This document shows, piece by piece, positions 1-13,185 of a stretch of 64,000 nt of DNA. Positions within the stretch are counted from its first letter, which is position 1. Every line of letters begins with the position of its first letter. A program made the translations under genes and the position numbers. The notes beneath the pieces are model-generated. The model ran no database searches, was not told the DNA's origin, and saw only the letters and a program-made list of their open reading frames with translations. The DNA is from Membranipora membranacea (taxonomy: Eukaryota > Bryozoa > Gymnolaemata > Cheilostomatida > Membraniporidae), in contig OU612073.1 of assembly GCA_914767715.1 (NCBI GenBank), positions 6,882,001-6,946,000 on the forward strand, read 5' to 3'.

Positions 1-519
1 CTCTATTTCAAAACATGTTCTTTTGGCCACTCCAGTGAGTCCAGCAGGTGCCGTTTCAAGACCGCTTGGAATTTTCCCTCGCGACCAGCCGCCCTCACAA
101 TATCAGCTTGTTCCATATTTATCATCATGATCACTGTCATTGTTAGTTATATATGTAAGTTCCCATTCATTTGCATGGTTAGATATCGCTTGAGCCCAAA
201 AAAGCTGAAGAGCGGAGCAATCAATTAGACGTCCTCAATACTTCCCTCAATAGTATATTCTAATATGAATGGAGAAAATAGACTGATCTCAGGGCAAAGT
301 ATTTACAATTTTTTAAGCTGATTTAACTAATTATCAAATCCCACCTGTTCATTAGTTTGAAGGCTCGAACAACATTCAAACAGTCTTCATTAGCAAACAG
401 GAACAAAGAAAAATGGTCTGTGATAATGGGATGCCACAAAACCTTGATTAGAGATATTCGAAGCACCAAGGTATCTTGTTCATGTTGAGTATTTTGTAAA
501 TTTACCTGCATATTTTCAG

Positions 520-565
520 GACCAAACACGGCCGGAACTTTACTTCAAGTCATGTCTTTTAAATG
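520..565 (+). CDS. membrane-protein gene, penultimate exon (candidate)
   Basis: Exon of 46 bp between a good pyrimidine-AG acceptor and a GTATGT donor. It enters in phase 1 and leaves in phase 2, matching the next exon. It encodes a short extracellular/lumenal segment (PNTAGTLLQVMSFK). Confidence 0.4.
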
Positions 566-1001
566 GTATGTATAAAAACATATAACTCTATTTATTATTA
601 GTCTGAATGCTCATTTCTAAAGGCTAAAAATGGGGTTTGTTAGATAAGATGAGAAAATATTGTAATAGAGATGTATACAAAACATACTATAGTTTAGTAT
701 TTATTATCGGTTATCAGCCCAATGAGAAAGAAAAGTTATTATTTTGCTAGTCAGCTAAAACATTTATTTAGATGCAATGAAAATTTTAGAATGCATAACA
801 CAAATCACTGGTTGCTCTGTCTCTGTCAGGCTAACTCCAACTTTGACCTTCCATGATGGCCTCTCTTCAAATTTCAGGCTATATTGGGGATTGGCCATAT
901 TCCTGTTTTTCTGCAGCGGTATTGCCCTATCATGGAGGAAAGTGGAACGGCCAGAGTATAACACAATGAATGATGGGTCCAGTCAAGCAGATAATGACTG
1001 A
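520..1001 (+). CDS. 3' end of a single-pass membrane protein gene (partial)
   Basis: Two exons can be joined: 520-565 and 878-1001. The first follows a tattttcag acceptor and ends at ATG|GTATGT; the second follows aaatttcag and ends in TGA at 999-1001. Phases agree (the first exon ends with two bases of a codon, the second starts with one). The joined reading gives a short lumenal stretch ending SFKW, a hydrophobic helix LYWGLAIFLFFCSGIALSW, then a basic-to-acidic tail (RKVERPEYNTM...QADND). I see a membrane anchor with a ~27-residue cytoplasmic tail. Family not recognised. Upstream exons must lie left of the window or in 1-519; a strong donor GTAAGT at 155 is not usable in the simplest frame because the join creates a stop. 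Confidence is moderate because it rests on splice and phase logic only. Confidence 0.5.
878..1001 (+). CDS. membrane-protein gene, last exon (TM segment and tail)
   Basis: Begins after aaatttcag and ends at a TGA. It encodes the transmembrane helix and a polar tail rich in Asn, Asp and Ser. The same frame is open to 777 upstream, but that part lies in the presumed intron. Function unknown. Confidence 0.5.
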
Positions 1002-4000
1002 AGCTGCTACTCAGAACAAAAAGTGAACGTCCCATAATATAACAAATTGCCCACCGTGCTTCATGACAAGGCTAGCTCAGGGTGGCTTGTGAATTGGCTT
1101 CATACAAACCAAATACCTCGTTGTATAGAAGATTTAGTTGAGAAGGTGCTGCTATACAGCTGCTGTGCGCTCTACATCCCTCATGTAACCAACTTTTATT
1201 TATAATGCAATTCTTCTTATTCATCAAAAGTGTATTGAGACCTGCCATATTTTCATGAACGTAACGACAGACTTCTTATTTTTTATGCTGGTACAAACAA
1301 AGGTTGTGTTCTTTTTTATCTTTCTAACGATAGAACATTTACAAATAGATAATTTGCATTCACGAATATTTGGGTCACCTTATTTAGCTCAGATTTAACT
1401 AGTTAGGTTGATAGGAAATGTTTCCTCCTGACAATACTTAACTCTTCTAAGTCTAGGGTGCAAAAACATGTTTCATGTTACAAAGTATATTCTATTCATC
1501 TGACCAGGAAAAAGATCAATCACAGGTTTAATTGGTCTTCAATTCCTCTAGAGAGATATCACTTCTAAACTGAGGAGAGATACAGTATTGTATGCTCACC
1601 GCAACACATCCTCTGTTTTGCTTGAACTTGAAAAAGATAATATTTCACAATTTAACTTGTCCATTGCTTTGACCAATACACTTTTCTGACCTGATACATT
1701 TTCAATCAATCGAAAGAGATATATTTATCCATGAAATTACAGAAACGGCAAATAATAAATACCATTCCCTTCCTTTTCTTTCCCCAATGTGACACCTATG
1801 CTGGTTGGTTGTCCATGATCAATTGGGCTCATGCCGGGGTTTGCAAGTCTGTCGATGTTCATGATCATGAACATTGGCAAAATATAAGCTACTACCCATA
1901 GCCTGATCCCTGCTAGTGCTAGCCCCTTCTCACCCACCTACTTTCACCTATATGGGATCAGGGAGGGTGGCAGGGACGTATATCCCATCCTCCCTGATTG
2001 GATGAAGCAGGGAGTTTGGTCCCAAACTCACTCCCTGGATGAAGCTACACAACTATAATTCATTTTGGAGTTGTCCAATTGTTCAATCAAGGAGTTGTAG
2101 ACCTACAACTCCTTGGTTCAAGTACAGATAACTCTCCTCTAAAACAGAGATAATTGGAATTATATGGGTTGGGTATAGAGTGATCCCAACCAGCATAAGA
2201 TTCTAGGCTATGGATATGATGTCACAACCGCCAACTTCAAAAGTCCACAGTGGTGGTTGGAAGAGACAAATCCATTCTAAATGGCGGTTTCTTATTCCTC
2301 TCTCACTCAAACAGATTTGTAGGTAGGTTGAACGAATAACCTTTCATTTATTCCAACTCCTTGACTAGTCAATATATATGATGGACGCCTCAAACAGTTT
2401 TTGATTTAGGAAAAAGGATGCTACTCTATTAGCTGATATAGATAAGTTAAAATAAAGTACACTCACTGTGACTGTACAGACAAGACAGTTCTAAAAGACG
2501 CCGTTGGATAGGCCTTGGGGGCCTATGTCTGGGAGACTGTTTTCAAACATGTCCAAAGACACCTATGCGACTTATATAACAAAATGCCTTTTGTTTGGTG
2601 AACAAAGGAGTACAGTAGAGTAACAATGGCAGGCAAATTTTGCCTGTCTGATTACATGTTGGGTGGTTGGGTCGATGGTTGGGGCACGGTATGGTAGCCT
2701 CAGTTTTCCACTTTTGCTAAACTCATTTGTGGTTATACACAATCCACCCGCTGCTACAATATTTAGGAACGTCTGGTTAAGGGTATTTCACAACTTTATT
2801 TTGTAATGTAGGCCTATCTAGTTTACTGATCATCATAGGCCTCTGGCACTTTAAGTTACAAGCATGTTTACATACTTGTAAGGTGCCTATGATACTGCTC
2901 CAGGTTCCTATGATCCTGGGACCAATGAACTCTCTCTCTCGTCTCCGGGGGAGAGGGAGTTTATTGTGTCCAGTATCAAGTGGTTGATACTGGACATGGG
3001 CAAAGACGAAATTAGAATAGAAGTCATGTGAGTGGTAAGTAAGTCCCAGAAGCCCATGATATGCGTGTTTGATGTGATGTGTTTAACACTCTTATAGAAT
3101 AATACATCTAGATTATAATAATTATAACTAGTAATTTCTTCACACTCAGTCACTTCATCTGCTCTCTGTCTCATCCGTCTTAGGATATAATAGCATGTGC
3201 CCTTGGCTTACACTACAGCACAGGTGTACTCCCAACCCTGGATGGAACTCAATCAAATGTACTTTGCCAATGTATGTCAGTCCATGATCATCATATACTT
3301 TGGGAAATGGATCCATGCCTCGAAACTCCTCGTGTCAAGTGGCAGGTGCTTCTGGTATCTCCACTGAAAGGAAAAGCAATATACCAATCATGAAGTGACT
3401 TAGGTGATTTCAAAGCTGGCAAAGTGTGAAAGAGCGTAAGACAATTAGTGGGTGTAAAATTCTTATGAATAGCGGAAAAAAACGCCCAAAAGGACTGTTA
3501 AAAACCCATAAACCACCGGTATATATAACTATAAGTCAAACTACTCTTTCAATTTGCTTAGAATACTTGGTTCGGATATATGCATTGATCTTGTTATTGA
3601 TCAGCTCAGAATTTCCTGTTTATTCAAGGTTTTTTCAAAATTTCTGTCGGACTCTGTTCTGCAAAGTACATTCACATGCTTACAAGTCCCAAGGGAAATA
3701 TCAAAGACAGCTTGACAACTGTGTACGCTGCAGTCCTGTCTTGGTCGTATAAACCAGTGACACTGACAGCAGGGTTGTAATCCCCTGGAGTTTGCCGTAT
3801 TGCAGGCATACATACTTTGCTGAAGACATTAGATTTATGTTGATGAATAAATTGAGTATAGAACAGATGGTCTACAACTCTCAGTGGTGACTGTGAATTA
3901 CATTAGTTTATGCTCATTCCATGGTAGACAGTAAACCATATCAGAATATTCATATTATCCCGTTGGGAGTTTTTGTAAATATACTACATACATGCATGGT

Positions 4001-4548
4001 AACGTTCCATTAAATCAACATAACACATATCTAATATTAGATGTAGAAAGGTTCCAGAAAGTTCAAAGAGCAGCCGCAGGTGTTTGTTTACCATCCATTC
4101 AGAGACACATTGGGGTTGCAGTGTATTTTCGTCCTTACTGAGTTACAAACTGCAAAAGCAGACTGCTCAAAAATATCCCCAAAGCAAACATTTTAGCACT
4201 TTATCTAAGTGAAATAAGTTTGCTATAGAGCTCTATCAATAAGGTCATAAGGGGTTGGTGAGAGGGGTCATTAAATTGTGTTAAAAGTTGTCAAACTCAC
4301 TTTCTGATCCCTCCTTTTTGAGCTCTCTTTGTAAATCGGCCACTGCAAGATGAAAATATAAATATCTGAGTTACAATCCGGTAGCAATGATTTGGCTCAA
4401 AAAGAAACGCTCATTCTAAACAAGAAAGTGATAAACAGATTAGCACAGCTAATGCATCTATCTCAGCAGGGATCTCAGTATTTCATAATTTGTAATTGTC
4501 CACTCCTTGAGATTTCTCTTTATATAGATGACGCTGAGATGAAGCGGG
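1002..4548. other. intergenic, no gene seen
   Basis: No open frame of convincing composition. Short inverted motifs around 1950-2110 (repeats of an agggag/ctccct motif and of 'gagttgt/acaactc') look like remnants of small fold-back elements. Around 4043-4090 the + strand reads DVERFQKVQRAAAGVC, like the 'vQrraar' block near the C-terminal end of LINE reverse transcriptases; it is too short to assign to a family. Confidence 0.4.
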
Positions 4549-5447
4549 GATGAAGCTAGGGGTGGAACGACCTCTTGAGGTTGGAGTTGAATTTCGGATA
4601 TTTGAACTCGGATTCAACCACAAACCGGGTCGGATACTTGTTATGTCTGATCCGAGATGATACGTTTTTAATCAACGCTTACTAAGCATCATTTATCTCA
4701 CTGAAAATGACAAGGAAAGAAGTATGATAGTCATTAATTTGTGGTTCAGATTAGATAATGGAGTTTGGCTGAAAGCACTCAGTGGTGATCAATAGGCAAT
4801 CAATACCTATCTTATTTTCATAGCTAATTATATTGTTGCTGATTAAATTTGATGGATGTGTTTTTTTGCTCAAATTGAGAGAAGCATCTTTACTCAGATC
4901 GTTGTGAATAAGGACATAATTTTTGTCCGATGATGTTTCCTGTAACAAACTATCTAGTTTAATGTACAAGGTTATCCTCTTCTTCAAAGTAGGAGGACAA
5001 TTCCTATCCTATGTGCAGGGAGTTTGTTCAAACTCAGTGATTACAAACATCGGGGTTTGAGCAATGAACTAAACCTCATTGGTTTGAGTGATCCTGGCAT
5101 ATTGAGTCAAGAGATCTTTGTACTCATTAAATGATACTTTCAAATAAACTGTTTGTGTGATCCTTGCACCGTGGCTGTTTGAGTGATAAGTTGGTCCTTG
5201 TAAAGTATTATATCCAAGCAGATACACGCGCATTTAAATTAGGGTAATGGTTCAGGGAAAAGATTGTTGACGCTGTTTATCCATGTATTCAATGACCTTA
5301 ACTGTATATTATGGTGCAAGAGTACAGCTGTTTGGACTTGGCGTTTGTACGCGTTATCCGGATCCGATCCGAGGTTGAATTTATCGACCAATCCGATATC
5401 CGATCCGAGGTTGCCTAACCCTGATCCGTTCCACCCCTAGATGAAGC
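4549..5447. mobile_element. non-autonomous hAT-type DNA transposon with TSD gatgaagc
   Basis: Element body 4557-5439 (883 bp). Its termini are inverted repeats TAGGGGTGGAACG... and ...GTTCCACCCCTA. The 8 bp gatgaagc is present directly on both sides (4549-4556 and 5440-5447), the target-site duplication length of the hAT superfamily. Subterminal 'gatccgag/ctcggat' motifs recur near both ends, as is usual for hAT transposase binding regions. No transposase frame is present, so it would depend on an element elsewhere. Confidence 0.85.
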
Positions 5448-8400
5448 TCACCTTATGGTATGTTGGTATGTATGTATGGTTTCAGCTATGTGAGCCATTT
5501 TCAGGTAGAAAGCTTGATACCCCAAAGGAGGAAATGCTCGCCATGGCGCTTCATGTTTGAAATAGTAAAAATTATGGCTAGCTGACATTTCTTCAACATC
5601 ATTACTTTAAATAACATTTATGTTCAGTCACCCCGTAAAAAAAAGGTAAATTGTACTCCTAATATCCAATCGCTAATATCTACTCCTCTGTAGTACCCGT
5701 ATACAATGAGCAGAGGGTTGACAGATTGAACCCTGTGTGTCAGCTATGGTTCATCACGTCTGATATTATATTCATTTCCTCATAAATAAAGATTTTAGCC
5801 TCGGTTATGCACTGAATGTAATCCAACGCATCATTGAGCACGTTACTGCAATCAAAATTTATGCAAATCACTGCTTATAGATGACATTGATTATTAGCGT
5901 GTCATTGTTACAGATACCTCGGTCTACGTATGGTCACACATTGACAACAGCAGTCTGGGATCTAATAAACTACTTGGATAATTCGTCGAAGGGAAGGAAC
6001 GTCTCGCTGCAGACAGGAGTCTTTTAATTTAGGCTGAAACTGCTTTGGCCAGTGAGGTAAGTTACTCACTTTCTCTTTAAGATTTTTCGATTTGTGAAAC
6101 AGTTTACTCGGAGATGCATCAAAACCATGAGACCGCCATGTTCGTTCTGGTATCCCAGACGTAACCTTTTTCTTGGGCCATATTTGTGCTTCATTAGTAT
6201 AAAATAGGGAGCCCCAAATTTGGGTATGAATAGAAAAGTGAAGTTAATATGGCATGTTAAAAGTTTGGCATGATGCATTTAGGGCAATAAAGTTGATTGA
6301 AGTACCCTGTCACCCCATCCCTTCCTACCCTGGATAGACCCTATGTCAGTGTATGTGACATCAATGACCAGTTCATTGGTGACATGTGAATATGTGGTTG
6401 ATTTTCAGCCACATATAGCTATAGGCATACGATATACAAAGCTTTGGTTTTGTGTCTAAGGTTTTGTGACTTTGCTTTCTTCAATGGCTTTGTGAATACA
6501 TTCCAGTTGTCATATCATCTGATTGGTGACATCCGCTGTTGAAGATTAACCAGCTACCCTGAACCAACTTGTGGTGTGTCAATTTTGTTTCATCACGCCT
6601 CAACCAGAGACCCTTTTTGTTTGTTGAGATTCTTGTCTAGCATGTTTATGATATGAACAATAGCGCTGGTAGAATGACTTCGCAAAACTTTTGTTGATGG
6701 AATGTTGGTAATTTTCCAAGCTCCTTATAATTGCTTTGCTTTCCATGTGCTGGAAGAAATGCAGTACGACATACTGTCAAAAGTTTGCAAATGGTCGCAT
6801 GGTCAGGAGAGGGAGAACGGAAAAGTGATATGCGGCAGTCACCGATGCCTGTACGAGCAGCAGAAACCTTTGATTTCTACGGCTGTGAGTTTGCGGAATT
6901 ATGCGGCTGAGCTTGGAAAGCAACAAAGTCTGACCTTTGCTCAAACCTTGTTCTTTGATGGTGGGGGAAGCTCTTATGAGTCATCTGATGAATACTGTTA
7001 TGGGAGTTAAATATCATTAGTGATGCAGTATTGAGACTTGAAACCGAAGGTTTTTTCTGGTGTGGTTCACAAATGTATGGGTTCTGGTGTAGGCAGGAAG
7101 CCTTGTCAAGAATACTAATGAGAATGTGAAACAAGAATAAGTCACGTTACTGAATCCGTTCTTGAATAGATTGCCTGTGTATTGAACTTATTACTATGTA
7201 TCACTTGGAAATGAGTTGTAAATTTTTGTTGCCGAAAAACACTTAGTGGGCCGTTAATTGGTAGTGTGTTAAGTTGACCCTGGATGTTAATTTTATGATT
7301 GGATTTCGCATATTTTAACACAACATAATTTATATATCTTTGCTCTCGGAGCATGTGATGTTGATGGTACTTACATTTCCCACACTTAAGACATAAATCA
7401 CGGCGCTAATGTTGCGATATCCTCACAGGTATTACCCTCCCCCTCTTTTTTTGCGTAGCAGGAACACTCAGCCTAGCAACAGAAACCCCAATAATGTGAA
7501 AAAAACATAACTTTGTTCAAATTTGTGGCTTTAGAAGATGAATCACTCACCAGTGCTGTTGCGATGGGATCATTTAAATCGGATTTCAGTCATCTCAGGG
7601 CTTGGACTTTGGAGTCAGGATATTCTGATACCAGCATTGCTTTGTGTGGCAGAGGTTGAATTATGATCTTTGCTTGATGGTCAGAAAGTGAACACACTGC
7701 CATGTGGCATTCGGTGGGGAGGGCAAGAGTCCTGAGGGCTCAGACTACGATGTTATACGTACGACAGGCTATGCCCGGTTGGATGTACCAGATATTACTT
7801 TGCTTTGCTTTATGACACATAAAACCTAATTTTTCTGTGATCAGCGTAAATGGTTTGACCAGCGTCTTGCATAAGACAGGGGTAGTTTTATGAGTTTATT
7901 GCTCCAATCTCTACAAGATGTGATATGATAGCTTTGCCAGTGCCCTTGCTCTGTAATAATAGTTCCTGTGATATGCAAGTTCAGCCAAATGATGGTGATT
8001 TGCATAGACAAAACCATAGATGTGATTTGTAACATCTGGCAATATATATCCGGCCATCACTCTATCTGATGTTCTTCCTTCCAATTATTCAGTAATATCG
8101 GTGAGCTTAGTAATTTATTTATAGGAAGGCGGAAGTAGCCTACAATTGAATTATATTTTCCAGCTTCTTGCGACTTTACTTGGCCTTAGGAAGGTTAGAG
8201 TTGTCAAACTCCGAATGAGAACTTCCAGTATCAAGGACTCCTACAGGGTTGCTGGTTGGGTGGTGGTCGTTAAATACTGGAATGTGACTCCGACAGAGCT
8301 GGAGCTAGCTCTGTCACGCAGCTCCTTTTTCGGTTTACGGAGTACTAGCCAAACCAAACCAAAAAACTTAGGACATATTATGTATCTGTATGTATTATGT

Positions 8401-10220
8401 ATCTTGCCAATGTTTTATAGAGAATATTGTTTAATGCTAGAACTTATTTGAAGCATGTAGATAATCGATTATATTTGCTATTTCTATCAAGAACCACATA
8501 ATATGTGCTGGTACGAAGAAATCATCGCACATTGCACATTGATTGATGCTAAGTTGGTGAACTCTTTAGTGCCTGTATGTATCTGTCCAAAGACAAAGGA
8601 AGAGAGAGTGTTTTGATTGCCAACCAATAATAATAATGGAAACTCTCTGCAACTTCGGACAGAAGCTACAAATTGTATACCGACATAGGAAGTGTGTTTG
8701 TGGAACTGACCTACGTTTGACTTTGTCTGATTGAGATATATTTATTATTGGTTATATGAGAATTTGTTCTATGTTTGATTTGATCCGGCATTATTATGTG
8801 ATAAGAAAAATGTGTCAAAGATAGTAAGCTGATTAGAATAGATAAGGTTGTCAAAACCCAGCTGCTATGTTGTTGGTAGATACAGTATTGTTTTAGTGCT
8901 CAAAACTTGCCAGTGACGCTGGTAGAGCGGCATTCCACTATGCTGGAATGCCACCACCAAAAATCTGGGCCTCGCTATGGTAGACAAGCTTATGTAGATT
9001 GGCTGCTTGGCTTGTGTTGAGTGGGCAAAAGAAATCAGTGAATGAATATATCAAAACCTCCCCAATGTTGTTTTGGATCCATTCTATTTGTCATCATAAT
9101 ATTGTAGGTTAGTATAGTATCAAAATGTCCATTTCCCATTGGAGATAATGAGTTTGTTAGAATGCTAATGCTGAAAGTCATTAGGAGGCTATGGGCGGAA
9201 TATTTTACTCTTGAACATTAGTAAGTGCAGTTCAATAACCAAATCAGTGTCCTTTCTCATCAATAACCAATAATACAGTCTATTGATCATTTAAATATTT
9301 GATTGCTTATGTTCATGTGATGGGATCGATTGCTGATAGGCCTATAAACAATTAGTTTCCATTAGGAGTCGTTGTGTCTTACTACTAGATTCAGCAGCAA
9401 GCAGCAATTTATTGACAGTTTTAAATGTCTGTACATCAGGAAGTGCCAATGTCGCATACTCCTCCAATAAGTTTGTCTCTGAATTGAGGTTAGTTTATCA
9501 AACGTAATATACTGTTTTGTCCTCGTCCCAATTTTGGTGCCTCCCTTCAATTTTGTCTTGCTACATTAGTGCTCAATTGCTCATTCCAGAATTAAGCTGC
9601 TTGTATCTTTGGTCAATATGAGGCTCGTAAATTGCGGTGTTTTTCTTCATGTTCATTTCCTTTGATCATAACATTACTACCTCCGGAAACAGGACTGGGT
9701 TTACATCTACACAAGGCATTATAGTCTAACTCTGTAGTTTAGTTCGGAGCTAGAAGTTTGTTATTCATGATAGCTAGCTTCCTCTATATCAACTGTCGAC
9801 GCCCATGCCTATTAATTCAATCAGTGCGGGAATCCCAATAGGAAAATGGTTTCAGACAAGCCATCCCTATTATATTATCAAGTACAACATTAGGTTTGCG
9901 CCACATCCTGGCTTTTATAACAAGACATATCCAAATAGACTATCAATCTAGTTATTATGTGGGCGTGTTTCCAGCGTCATCTTCCTTCAGCAGCCTATGT
10001 ATCCAGCTGTGACTATGGGTTTCCAGTCTGTCTGCCTGACACTCCACTATCCTAACCCTATCATTACCTTACAGAGGATGTTTGGTAACAGCTCCAAGCT
10101 CTTGCGTGGACATATTGTCCTTTTGCAATATGAAGAGAGGATAACTCTTGTGTAATTAAAAGCTCTGGCTCTTACTCAATGATAAATGGTACGAAGAAAC
10201 AGGGGAAAATTAATGGATTT

Positions 10221-10295
10221 GACTAGATCAAGTTTAATCCTATTGCCTGCATTCATGTTGCTACCAGGCAAATGGACGAAACTTGGTCTGGACTT
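10221..10295. repeat. dispersed fold-back repeat, family A (degenerate copy)
   Basis: Copy of a short palindromic element whose ends read AGACCAAGTTTGG(T) and whose inner motif is TTTGCCTGCATTCC. Here the left end reads tagatcaagtttaatcc and the right end cgaaacttggtct. Other copies are at 11,276-11,450, 23,568-23,688 and 34,682-34,817. MITE-like. Confidence 0.6.
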
Positions 10296-11275
10296 GACCA
10301 TTGCTATAGCAAATGCTAATATGCAGCTTTATGGCGGAAAATGTCTAAACAAGGAAAAACATGATTTGGCGACATTTATCAAGCCTACCAAGACAGGGAA
10401 GACATATAAACCCTATAAACAATAATTTCACCCTGTTCTTATGTCACATGACTGAATGTTTATGATTTATAAGCATGGTGGCAACAACAATTTTGGATTT
10501 GATACAACAGTTTTGGATTTGATTTGGCACGTTTCACACAAATCTCATTTATAATTGGCAGTACCCCAACACTGCGGCTTCAGCACGCTTTTACCCATCT
10601 ATAGAAAACTAGCCAAACGTTTCGGCCATAAAGCCCTCTTATCTGATTTATCACCAAGTACACTGCTAATCGCTAAACTCAGCTATAAAGTTCAAATACC
10701 AAGTAGAGATTAAAATTTCTCAAGCACTCAGGAGGTGTTTATTGACTGCTTGAGCAAGCTGAGATAACTAACAATATTATCCCAGCTGCTGAGCGACTTA
10801 TTGGCCGACTTATTTGTAGCAAACTATTTGAAAGAAGCTGGACCTTAACCTGTTCTGGGTAGGCTTTTGAATTGACTTTTGAATTTAGCTGCGAAGAGAC
10901 TTATTGGCCGTCTTGATAGAGACAATTGCAAAAAGGTGACCTTTTCCTGTACCAGGTAGGCTTTGAGTTCATATTTTAATTGACTGTCTTGGTGAGTAAC
11001 ATTAACATGGAACAGTCACACAGTAGGATGAGGTAAGGTATTACAGCTGTTTCTTTACTGTTCCTGAGCTGTTCCTGGGCGGTTTCCTTTATATGGAAAA
11101 ACTTATCATTGACCTCGATAACTAGCGGAACTCATTATTTTGGTGTTTTTGATTGTTGCTCATTCCTTTCCTGACGTTAATCTCCTTTTGTTATGTGGGA
11201 GGATAAGATTTATATCCTGGCAGATTGTGGTTCCTAGAAAGAGAGATGTGACTCTGAATCATTAGTTAGGTCGGC

Positions 11276-11450
11276 TTGGGTCTAGATCAAGTTTAATCTA
11301 TTTGCCTGCATTCCAGTTGTGCCCCTCCTCTGGGAGGGGACAATCACCACAAACTGGTAGTTAATTCTTGGTCCCTTTGCCTGGCGTGACCAGTGGATGG
11401 GGACCAGTTACGAAGGCATGCAAATAGACCAAACTTGGTCTAGGTTGGGT
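11276..11450. repeat. dispersed fold-back repeat, family A
   Basis: Inverted ends tctagatcaagtttaatcta / agaccaaacttggtctagg, with the family motif 'tttgcctgcattcc' just inside the left end and 'ggcatgcaaatag' inside the right. The core differs from the other copies, so ends and subterminal motifs define the family. Confidence 0.65.
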
Positions 11451-13115
11451 CAGATGATAGACTTGATATTTAGTCTATGGTCGGATCGGGTCTGATTAAT
11501 TTGAACTCGCTGACCCATTAGCGAGTCATAAACATTGATCATGAGTCATTTGATGTGCCAATTTTGACAACATCAATTTCTTGTATGAGGTAATGGTAAT
11601 TTGTTTGCATTGGATTTGCAGGTTTTGCGGTCGTTTCATCTTGCGCCCACGCCCTCATAATAAGCTTCAGACAGCCATAGCACGTAACTAACTACCACTG
11701 GAAATCAATTAGATTCTGATGATAGTGATTTAATAAAATAGTAGTAGGATCTTTTGTGTGAATATTTTAATGCAAACGGCAAGCAAAGTTCACCCTATTG
11801 ATAGACCGTAGGCAATGAATGCACTGAATTGGCAGATTTTAATCATGATTCAGTGGATCGAGTTGTTATTCTATTCCTTTGCATGAGTTATATTGTTATA
11901 TAATCAGCGTTTCTTACTGATGGCGCTGTCGTTCAAGAGTTAATTCTATTGTGTCAGTGGTCGAGTTTCTCAGCTCTCTGCGGAGTTGCATTATTCAGAC
12001 CAATTTAGTTAGAAGTAAACATATGCCATGAATGCAACCCTGCAATTTAGTATTAGAGTACCAGTACCTTTGTTATTACATGATCGTGGTCCATGGGTAA
12101 GGGTACTGTTATAAACTGGTGTTGATCTTTGTTCAGAGATTTGAGAAGAACTCTAATCACATGCAGACCAGCAGCATACCAACAGCTACAATCTGTTATT
12201 CCAGGTGAATATTCGGTGCATTTAGCTGAGATATTTCTATCGTGCTCTTTGTGATTTGGGATATAATTTCTAAGATGCCTATCATTCAGACCATCCAATT
12301 TGTTTTTGTTTGTTTGGAGATATTGTGATGCTGTGCAATTGCTTGATTTGTCACACTGTGCATTCTGCTTCAATATCACCATAGAGTTATGATTAGGTTT
12401 GTGGTACCTTCCAGCCCAAGTCTTACACAGCAGGCATAAAAAACTAATTTGTCTGGTGTCTTCTGCACAGGCAGGTCAGAAGAAGGTGAGAGTTGAACTT
12501 TGTCGAACAGTCATCGTTTTGTTTACTTGTCCTTCCAGGGTTGGTTGTATTTATTTGGATTGAGTGAAAATTGGTGTCACTTTAATTGACCACGTCTTTT
12601 GTTGCTGATTGTTGTTACCATGAGTGATACACACTCTAACCTGCCATGGAGTATTTCATCCGGGAGATTGGGTAGCACTTTTAGCTCACCCTGGGGTATT
12701 TTGTTTATCTGACACCTTATGTGTGTGTTTATGTTTTTTGGTTCAATTTTCTCTAGCTTGGCACTCATAGTATCTCACATACTTGCCATTAGCATCTCCA
12801 CTAAAAAAAGGTTCAAAGTATCATGTTGCTTTATTATTTGACCGGGTTGACACATAGCTGCAGTTTTACATAGAAGGCCTGCCGTTGGCCTTGTGAGGAA
12901 ACTTTGCATGCAGCGCATTGACGATTGGAAGCACTAACTTGCATCACTATATTCATTGTGACATTTTCGTTCTGCGCAAGTGGTGCTCACAACTTATGCA
13001 CCGGGAGCCACAAGAGACTTGTGAAACAAACACGGCACTAACTTACATGCTGACAACAGAAGTTTGAAACGCTTGTTCATTCTTTGTTAATGCGTGTCGG
13101 AAATTGATTATAAAA

Positions 13116-13185
13116 ATGGCAGCAACGGGTTTTATTGTCAGCGGTGAAGTTTTTATGGAGATGCCTGGCGATCCTATATATGCAG
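13116..13185 (+). CDS. WH1-CRIB gene, first coding exon
   Basis: The ATG sits in a good Kozak context (taaaaATGG, A at -3 and G at +4). It encodes MAATGFIVSGEVFMEMPGD then PIYA, and ends one base into a codon at CAG|GTAGGC, matching the phase-1 acceptor at 15,615. The 5' UTR and promoter were not located; an in-frame upstream start is not evident. Confidence 0.75.

Larger units (their letters stand above)
5448..13115. other. intergenic / 5' flank of the WH1-CRIB gene, no convincing gene
   Basis: Mostly AT-rich sequence without coding character. An open frame at 6702-7010 (102 codons) has no recognisable domain, and an overlapping antisense frame is equally open, so I do not call a gene. It could be a non-coding 5' exon, because a GTGAGT donor-like site lies at about 6884. 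Small dispersed repeats occur at about 7700-7750, 8913-8955, 10,221-10,295 and 11,276-11,450 and are listed separately. Confidence 0.4.

Noticed and set aside
1-154. Exon ending at the strong donor GTAAGT (155) as part of the left-edge membrane protein.
   Set aside because: Joining its longest open frame to the exon at 520 creates a TGA at the junction.
6702-7010. 102-codon frame on + as a gene.
   Set aside because: No recognised domain, and an overlapping antisense frame is equally open.
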